Shown here piece by piece: positions 14,614-18,565 of a DNA stretch of 18,565 bases. The notes beneath the pieces were generated by a model, which was given only the letters and a program-made list of their open reading frames with translations, was not told where the DNA came from and searched no databases. Where the stretch lies: assembly GCA_035711465.1 (NCBI GenBank), contig DASTCC010000286.1, positions 1 to 18,565 on the forward strand, in the 5' to 3' direction. The position numbers and the translations under genes were made by a program. Source of the stretch: DASTCC01 sp035711465 (GTDB taxonomy: Bacteria; Acidobacteriota; Vicinamibacteria; Vicinamibacterales; SCN-69-37). Every line of letters starts with the position of its first letter. Positions within the stretch are counted from its first letter, which is position 1.

Positions 14614-15798
14614 GTGAGCAACAACGACGTGTTCATTCTTGGCGGCGCGCGGACGCCGATGACCGATTACAGCGGGGCGCTGAAGGATTTCTCCGCGCTC
14701 GAGCTCGGGGCGATCGCGGCGCGCGGGGCGTTCGAGAAGACCGGTGTGAAGCCCGAGTGGGTGGACCACGCGGTCGTCGGCAACGTGATGCAAACGAGCA
14801 GCGACGCCATCTATGGCGCGCGCCATGTCGCTCTCAAGGCCGGCGTGCCGATCGAGGTCCCCGCGCTGACGGTCAACCGCCTTTGCGGATCCGGGATTCA
14901 GGCCGCGATCAGCGGCGCGCAGCTCATCCAGCTCGGCGAAGCGGACGTCGTGCTGACCGGCGGCATCGAGAGTATGAGTCAGGCGCCGCACGTCATCCGC
15001 GGATTACGATCGGGACTCAGGCTCAACCAGGGCAAGCTCGAGGACTCGCTCTACGAGGCGCTGCTCGACCCCTACTGCGGGCTGTTCATGGCCCAGACCG
15101 CCGAGAAGTGCGCCGCCAAATACGACATCTCGCGCGAGGCGCAGGACCAGTACGCCATCCGCAGCCAGCAGGCGGCGGGCAAGGCCTGGGCGGAGGGGCG
15201 ATTCAAGGATGAGGTGGTGCCCGTCGAGATCAAGTCGCGCAAGGGCGTGACCGTCGTCGACAAGGACGACCACATGCGTCCGGACACGACGATGGAGGCG
15301 CTGGCCAAGCTCCCGGCGGCCTTTTCGAAGGACGGCACCGTCACGGCCGGTAACGCCAGCGGCATCGTCGACGGCGGCGCGGCGCTGATCCTGGCGTCGA
15401 AGAGGGCGGTTGACGCGCGCCGCCTGAAGCCGATGGGCCGGCTGATCGCGTCGGCGGCCGTCGGCGTCGATCCGAGCTACATGGGCATGGGGCCGGCGCC
15501 GGCCACGCGCAAGGCGCTCGATCGCGCCGGGCTGCAGCTCGACGACATCGATCTCATCGAGGTCAACGAGGCGTTCTCGGGCCAGTACCTCGCGGTCGAA
15601 AAGGAGCTCGGCCTGGATCGCGAGCGCACCAACGTCAACGGCGGCGCCATCGCGCTCGGCCATCCGCTCGGCATGACCGGCACGCGGCTGTTGCTGACGT
15701 TGATGCACGAGCTTGGCCGCCGCGGCAAGCGCTACGGGCTGGCGACGGCGTGTATCGGCGGCGGGCAGGGCATCGCGGCGATCGTCGAGCGCGTGTAG
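14614..15798 (+). CDS. Thiolase (acetyl-CoA C-acetyltransferase family), second copy
   Basis: A 394-residue thiolase with GTG start. The nucleophile is Cys91 in VNRLCGSGIQAA, the general-base site has His350 in NGGAIALGHPLGMTGTR, and the C-terminal Cys380 sits in the canonical ACIGGGQG. GGIESMSQAPHV and VNEAFSGQY are present. Unlike the first copy it keeps the standard CxGGGxG motif. It is followed by a 3-hydroxyacyl-CoA dehydrogenase, so together they could interconvert acetyl-CoA, acetoacetyl-CoA and 3-hydroxybutyryl-CoA, as in butyrate, polyhydroxyalkanoate or beta-oxidation routes. No synthase or crotonase gene is in the window. The heptamer array precedes it, and the AAGGA at 14600-14604 decides the start. 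Confidence 0.95.
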   Translation: MSNNDVFILGGARTPMTDYSGALKDFSALELGAIAARGAFEKTGVKPEWVDHAVVGNVMQTSSDAIYGARHVALKAGVPIEVPALTVNRLCGSGIQAAISGAQLIQLGEADVVLTGGIESMSQAPHVIRGLRSGLRLNQGKLEDSLYEALLDPYCGLFMAQTAEKCAAKYDISREAQDQYAIRSQQAAGKAWAEGRFKDEVVPVEIKSRKGVTVVDKDDHMRPDTTMEALAKLPAAFSKDGTVTAGNASGIVDGGAALILASKRAVDARRLKPMGRLIASAAVGVDPSYMGMGPAPATRKALDRAGLQLDDIDLIEVNEAFSGQYLAVEKELGLDRERTNVNGGAIALGHPLGMTGTRLLLTLMHELGRRGKRYGLATACIGGGQGIAAIVERV

Positions 15799-15804
15799 GA
15801 AGCG

Positions 15805-15850
15805 GCGGGGCAGACCCGCCTGAGATTCGGGCGGGCGGCGCCCGCCCCGC
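15805..15850 (+). repeat. GC-rich palindromic element before the hydroxyacyl-CoA dehydrogenase
   Basis: Several competing stems occur in 46 bases. GCGGGGC (15805-15811) pairs with GCCCCGC (15844-15850), enclosing CCCGCC (15815-15820) paired with GGCGGG (15830-15835). Alternatively GGGCGGGC (15829-15836) pairs with GCCCGCCC (15840-15847) around GGC. The arms are shared, so the two folds exclude each other. The AGGAG ribosome binding site (15853-15857) follows at once. Confidence 0.55.
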
Positions 15851-15863
15851 AGAGGAGAGAGGC

Positions 15864-16712
15864 ATGGCGATCAAGACCGTCGGGGTGTTGGGCTGTGGAC
15901 TGATGGGCGCGGGCATCGCGCAGGTGGCGGCGTCGACCGGTCACAAGACCACCGTCGGCGAGGTCAACCAGAAGCTGCTCGATCGCGGTCTCAGCCGCAT
16001 CAGCAAGTTCCTCGAGGACGGCATCACCCGCGGCAAGGTGACGACGGACGAGCGTGATCGGACGCTCGGCAACCTCACCGGCACCACCGAGTTCTCGGCG
16101 ATGAAGGACTGCGATCTGGTGATCGAAGCGATCACCGAGAACGTCGAGGACAAGGTCGCTGCCTACAAGATCGTCGAGGCCGCGGTCGGGCCGCACACGA
16201 TCATCGCCTCCAACACCTCGTCGCTCTGCATCACCGAGCTGGCGGCCCGCACCAAGCGGCCCGACCGCTTCTGCGGCCTCCACTTCTTCAACCCGGTGCC
16301 GCTGATGAAGCTGGTCGAGGTCGTCCGCGCGCTGACCACCAGCGACGAGACCTACCAGGCGGTCTACCAGTTCACCCAGGCGATCGGCAAGGAACCGATC
16401 ACCGCGCCCGACAAGCCCGGCTTCATCGTCAACCGCCTGCTCGTGCCGTACCTGCTCGACGCGATCCGCTGCTACGAGCGCGGCCTCGGGACGATCGAAG
16501 ACATCGACAAGGGCATGAAGCTCGGCTGCGGCTACCCGATGGGCCCGCTGACGCTGCTCGACTTCGTCGGCCTCGACACCACGTACTACATCGCGAACAT
16601 CATGTTCGATGAGTACAAGGACCAGATGTTCGCCGCCCCGCCGCTGCTCAAGCGCATGGTGCTGGCCGGGAAGCTGGGGAGGAAGTCGGGAGAGGGCTTT
16701 TACAAGTACTGA
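15864..16712 (+). CDS. hbd: 3-hydroxybutyryl-CoA dehydrogenase
   Basis: A 282-residue NAD(P)-dependent 3-hydroxyacyl-CoA dehydrogenase, the normal size for the single-function short-chain form. The Rossmann motif is GVLGCGLMGAGIAQVAA (7-23), with Glu33 after strand 2 for the nucleotide ribose. The catalytic dyad is His140 in CGLHFFNP and Glu152 in LVEV; Ser119 in SNTSSL binds substrate. PGFIVNRLLVPYL begins the C-terminal helical domain, which ends in GRKSGEGFYKY. The ATG at 15864 has AGGAG 6 bases upstream. It lies 65 bases after the second thiolase, same strand, and probably reduces acetoacetyl-CoA made by it. This pair fits short-chain acyl-CoA or polyhydroxybutyrate-type chemistry, though no polymerase is seen. 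Confidence 0.94.
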   Translation: MAIKTVGVLGCGLMGAGIAQVAASTGHKTTVGEVNQKLLDRGLSRISKFLEDGITRGKVTTDERDRTLGNLTGTTEFSAMKDCDLVIEAITENVEDKVAAYKIVEAAVGPHTIIASNTSSLCITELAARTKRPDRFCGLHFFNPVPLMKLVEVVRALTTSDETYQAVYQFTQAIGKEPITAPDKPGFIVNRLLVPYLLDAIRCYERGLGTIEDIDKGMKLGCGYPMGPLTLLDFVGLDTTYYIANIMFDEYKDQMFAAPPLLKRMVLAGKLGRKSGEGFYKY

Positions 16713-16721
16713 CGGTGGCTC

Positions 16722-16756
16722 ACTCGAAACTTCAAACTCGAAACTCAAGACTTGGG
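16722..16756 (+). repeat. Degenerate heptamer array (ACTCGAA-like)
   Basis: Five consecutive 7-base units on the plus strand read ACTCGAA, ACTTCAA, ACTCGAA, ACTCAAG, ACTTGGG. They share an nCTnnAA-like pattern with the perfect GGCTGAA array but are diverged. They lie between the convergent ends of hbd and the TPR gene, in a patch richer in A and T than its surroundings. Confidence 0.6.
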
Positions 16757-16802
16757 TTCGAAGACGCGCGCAGCGGCACCTGAAGTGTTAAGCCTTGAGT
16801 TT
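16741..16802. terminator. Inverted repeat between convergent hbd and TPR genes
   Basis: AAACTCAAGACTT (16741-16753) and AAGCCTTGAGTTT (16790-16802) are inverted copies with one mismatch in 13. The arms are made of the diverged heptamers, one on each strand. The second arm runs into the T-rich sequence at the end of the minus-strand gene, so it could act as a bidirectional terminator. The 36-base loop makes it weaker than a standard hairpin. Confidence 0.45.
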
Positions 16803-17570
16803 TCAGTTTTGAGTTGTCTTGATCTTTTCAAGCAGCACTCTGGCCTGTTCCTGAAACGCCCGATCCTCGGGAGCCCACTCCGGGTCGAGCGGCGCCGCGA
16901 TCGCGCGCTCGAGCATTGCGCGCGCGTCGGCCTTCTTGCCGCGATCGAGCAGCACCTCGGCGAGGAAGTAGAGCGTCGCGGTGCTCTCGGGGTTGTGGGC
17001 GAGCGCCTTGCGGAGGTGCTCTTCGGCCTTGGCGTCGCTGCCGCCGAACAGGCCGGGGACTTTGAAGTACCAGCGGCCGAGCGCGCGGTCGGCTGAGCCC
17101 TGCTGCCAGGCGGGATCGATCTTGAGGACGGTCTCGAGCGCGTCCTTGATGCGGCCGCGATACTTCAGGCCCTGACGCAGACCGTAGGACTCGGCCAGCG
17201 CCCCCATGTTGGCGGCCGTCCAGAAGTGGCCGTTGGGCCTGGCCGGTTCGATGGCGGCCGCCTGCTCGCCGGCCTTGACGCCCTGCTCGAGCGCGGCGCG
17301 CCGTTCCGCCTCGGTCCCGTGCGTGCCGATCCAGTAGCACGCTCTCGCCAGCTTCCACGCGGATTCGAAGTCCTTGCCGCCGGCCGCCCGCGAAGCCCAG
17401 ATCGCCACGGCCTGCCGTGCGGCGTCGAGGTTCTCGCGCTGCCGGTACAGGGCGTCCGGGTCCGACGAGGCCGCAGCGGCCTGCGCGGAGTGCCGCGCCC
17501 GCATGCCGGCGCCGGCCCCGGCCTGAGCCGTGGGGCACAACAGGTAAAATGCCAGCATGCAGGACACCAT
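16803..17570 (-). CDS. TPR-repeat exported protein (TatT-like)
   Basis: A 255-residue protein with an N-terminal hydrophobic run (MVSCMLAFYLLCPTAQA) that looks like a short signal peptide, although it lacks the usual basic residues. The rest is alpha-helical tetratricopeptide-like repeats: about residues 90-115, then HFWTAANMGALAESYG, GRIKDALETVLKIDPAW, and AEEHLRKALAHNPESTATLYF followed by LAEVLLDRGKKADARAMLERAI. The GRWYFKVPGLFGGS segment resembles TRAP-associated TatT proteins, but no TRAP permease or binding-protein gene is near, so this is tentative. It is the only complete minus-strand gene and overlaps folE head to head. The ATG at 17570 is weakly supported; 17558 is the alternative. 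The frame is open to 17750, but the only earlier in-frame start codons would lie deep in folE. Confidence 0.75.
   Translation of the reverse strand: MVSCMLAFYLLCPTAQAGAGAGMRARHSAQAAAASSDPDALYRQRENLDAARQAVAIWASRAAGGKDFESAWKLARACYWIGTHGTEAERRAALEQGVKAGEQAAAIEPARPNGHFWTAANMGALAESYGLRQGLKYRGRIKDALETVLKIDPAWQQGSADRALGRWYFKVPGLFGGSDAKAEEHLRKALAHNPESTATLYFLAEVLLDRGKKADARAMLERAIAAPLDPEWAPEDRAFQEQARVLLEKIKTTQN
17545..17550 (+). promoter_or_regulatory. Putative -10 hexamer (TAAAAT) for folE
   Basis: TAAAAT ends 6 bases before the folE ATG at 17557 and lies inside the signal-peptide region of the opposing TPR gene. No Shine-Dalgarno or -35 box is apparent. The spacing is that of a leaderless transcript. 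Confidence 0.45.
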
Positions 17571-18159
17571 CAGGCGCCTGCTCGACCAGATCGGCGAGGA
17601 CGCTTCACGTGAGGGCCTGCGGGAGACCCCGCGGCGGGTGGAGCAGTCGCTGCAGTTCCTGACGAGCGGATACCGGGCGAGTCTCGACGCGGTCATCAAC
17701 GACGCGCTCTTCACTGTCGAGTATAGCGAGATGGTGATCGTGCGCGACATCGACTTCTACAGCCTCTGCGAGCACCACCTGCTGCCGTTCTTCGGCAAGT
17801 GCCACGTCGCCTATCTGCCCAACCACCGGGTCATCGGCCTCAGCAAGCTCCCGCGCATCGTCGACATGTTCGCGCGCCGCCTGCAGGTACAGGAGCGGCT
17901 GACTTCGCAGATCGCGGACGCCATCCGCGAGAAAGTCGATCCGCTCGGCGTCGCGGTGGTGATGGAAGCCACCCATCTCTGCATGGCGATGCGCGGCGTC
18001 GAGAAACAGAATTCGGTCACCACCACCAGCGCGATGCATGGCGTCTTCCGCGAGGACGCGCGCACGCGAATGGAGTTCCTCGAGCTCATCCGCCACCGCG
18101 CCTCTCCCGGCACCATACGCGAGACCGTCGTCGACGGCCTGGCCTGCGTGCCGGACTAG
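17557..18159 (+). CDS. folE: GTP cyclohydrolase I
   Basis: A 200-residue cytoplasmic enzyme that converts GTP to dihydroneopterin triphosphate, the first committed step of folate biosynthesis. Zinc ligands are Cys71 and His74 in SLCEHHLLPFFG and Cys142 in THLCMAMRGVEK. The active-site blocks GLSKLPRIVDMFARRLQVQE and NSVTTTSAMHGVF (residues 152-164) are intact. The ATG at 17557 gives the expected length of about 200. Its first bases overlap the 5' end of the minus-strand TPR gene, and the start codon lies in the palindrome GCATGC. It appears to be a single-gene unit with no other folate gene in view. An 8-bp hairpin follows the stop. Confidence 0.97.
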   Translation: MQDTIRRLLDQIGEDASREGLRETPRRVEQSLQFLTSGYRASLDAVINDALFTVEYSEMVIVRDIDFYSLCEHHLLPFFGKCHVAYLPNHRVIGLSKLPRIVDMFARRLQVQERLTSQIADAIREKVDPLGVAVVMEATHLCMAMRGVEKQNSVTTTSAMHGVFREDARTRMEFLELIRHRASPGTIRETVVDGLACVPD

Positions 18160-18160
18160 C

Positions 18161-18184
18161 GGCTGCAGGCGGCGGACTGCAGCC
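18161..18184. terminator. Hairpin between convergent folE and the binding-protein gene
   Basis: GGCTGCAG (18161-18168) and CTGCAGCC (18177-18184) form a perfect 8-bp stem around an 8-base loop, starting 1 base after the folE stop. No U-run follows on the plus strand; on the minus strand the hairpin is downstream of the convergent gene. It could serve either transcript. Two heptamer-like units (GCCCGAA, AGCTGAA) follow at 18189-18202. Confidence 0.45.
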
Positions 18185-18202
18185 CGCAGCCCGAAAGCTG
18201 AA

Positions 18203-18565
18203 CTATCTTCCCCCCGCGACGTCACGCTCCGTAGGCGCCACCCGAGGATCGGGCTCGACGCCCATCGCGTGACAGATCGCCGCGTGCACCTGGCGCACGC
18301 CCTCGGTGAGGGATGCCGGGCCGGGCTGCAGGATGAAGGTCGACTTGATCTCGTAGATGCGCCCGTAAATGACCGCCGGCACGTCCTGCCATCCCTCGCG
18401 GGCGACGATCGTCGCCGGCTTCACCTTCTTGCCGCACCAGGACGCCAGGATGACGTCCGGCCGCGCTTCGCGCACCGCCGCGGGCGCGACGATGCGGTCC
18501 TTGGCGAGCGCGCCTCGACGGAGATCCGGAAAGGGCGTGCGGCCGCCGGCGATCTCGATCAGCTC
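18203..18565 (-). CDS. Periplasmic binding protein, BtuF/FecB-like (5' part beyond window)
   Basis: The C-terminal 120 residues of a protein whose reading frame continues past the right edge. It looks like the second lobe of a cobalamin/iron-siderophore ABC transporter substrate-binding protein. ELIEIAGGRTPFPDL, at the start of the visible part, matches the usual second-lobe entry. The following VREARPDVILASWCGKK and VPAVIYGRIYEIKSTFILQPGP, ending in GVRQVHAAI, are of that family. The ligand cannot be read, and no permease or ATPase gene is in view. The frame runs through a GTG at 18475 that is not a real start. It converges on folE, 43 bases apart. Confidence 0.75.
   Translation of the reverse strand, partial: ELIEIAGGRTPFPDLRRGALAKDRIVAPAAVREARPDVILASWCGKKVKPATIVAREGWQDVPAVIYGRIYEIKSTFILQPGPASLTEGVRQVHAAICHAMGVEPDPRVAPTERDVAGGR

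Noticed and set aside
14448..14636. Minus-strand open frame across the heptamer array with a repeating FSLQPSA pattern
   Set aside because: It is a by-product of the GGCTGAA repeat, whose complement has no stop codon; there is no start signal or family resemblance.
12161..15798. Tandem duplication as the origin of the two thiolases
   Set aside because: They differ throughout apart from family motifs, including the nucleophile context and C-terminal motif, so a recent duplication is unlikely.
18203..18475. A complete small gene starting at GTG 18475
   Set aside because: The reading frame continues to the right edge with sequence typical of the same binding-protein lobe, so this GTG is internal.

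Overview
The window is a GC-rich (visually about two-thirds G+C), gene-dense bacterial stretch. Nearly every gene lies on the plus strand, with stop/start overlaps of the ATGA, GTGA or TGATG type. Gene content, GC level, small lipid-anchored or secreted proteins of unknown role and a paired ABC-2 cassette recall Acidobacteriota, perhaps Vicinamibacteria. That placement is an impression, not a computed result. I see no tRNA, rRNA, CRISPR array, transposase, integrase or phage gene.

Left part (1-3394): the end of a purine nucleoside phosphorylase gene, cytidine deaminase (cdd), methylthioribose-1-phosphate isomerase (mtnA) and the t6A transferase tsaD. This is a nucleoside and methionine salvage plus tRNA modification block. 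It ends in a 240-base gap with a short hairpin, a dyad and a 9-bp tandem repeat running almost to the next start codon.

Middle (3395-6882): a YjbQ/UPF0047 protein, an NTF2/SnoaL-Nudix fusion, two tandem paralogous exported proteins (one Sec-exported, one lipoprotein) and an HD-domain phosphohydrolase. 6985-10560 is an ABC cassette in the order ATPase-permease-ATPase-permease. 10640-11635 is a membrane-anchored protein of unknown function, followed by lspA.

Right part (12161-16712): two thiolases flanking an isopropylmalate-dehydrogenase-like enzyme, then a 3-hydroxybutyryl-CoA dehydrogenase. Thiolase plus hydroxyacyl-CoA dehydrogenase points to acetoacetyl-CoA/short-chain acyl-CoA metabolism. 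A TPR protein on the minus strand then meets folE head to head, with their 5' ends overlapping. The window closes with the C-terminal part of a periplasmic binding protein (BtuF/FecB-like) on the minus strand.

Most genes are ordinary. The most notable signals are not in the housekeeping coding parts: (1) a perfect 13-copy GGCTGAA heptamer array before the second thiolase, with degenerate heptamers at a convergent junction; (2) a 9-bp array that keeps the YjbQ frame open upstream; (3) TAnnnT hexamers 6-8 nt before several start codons, suggesting leaderless mRNAs; (4) a GCATGC palindrome supplying opposing ATGs to folE and the TPR gene; (5) the NTF2-Nudix fusion and the tandem exported paralogues. 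I found no clear evidence of an entirely new multi-gene system.
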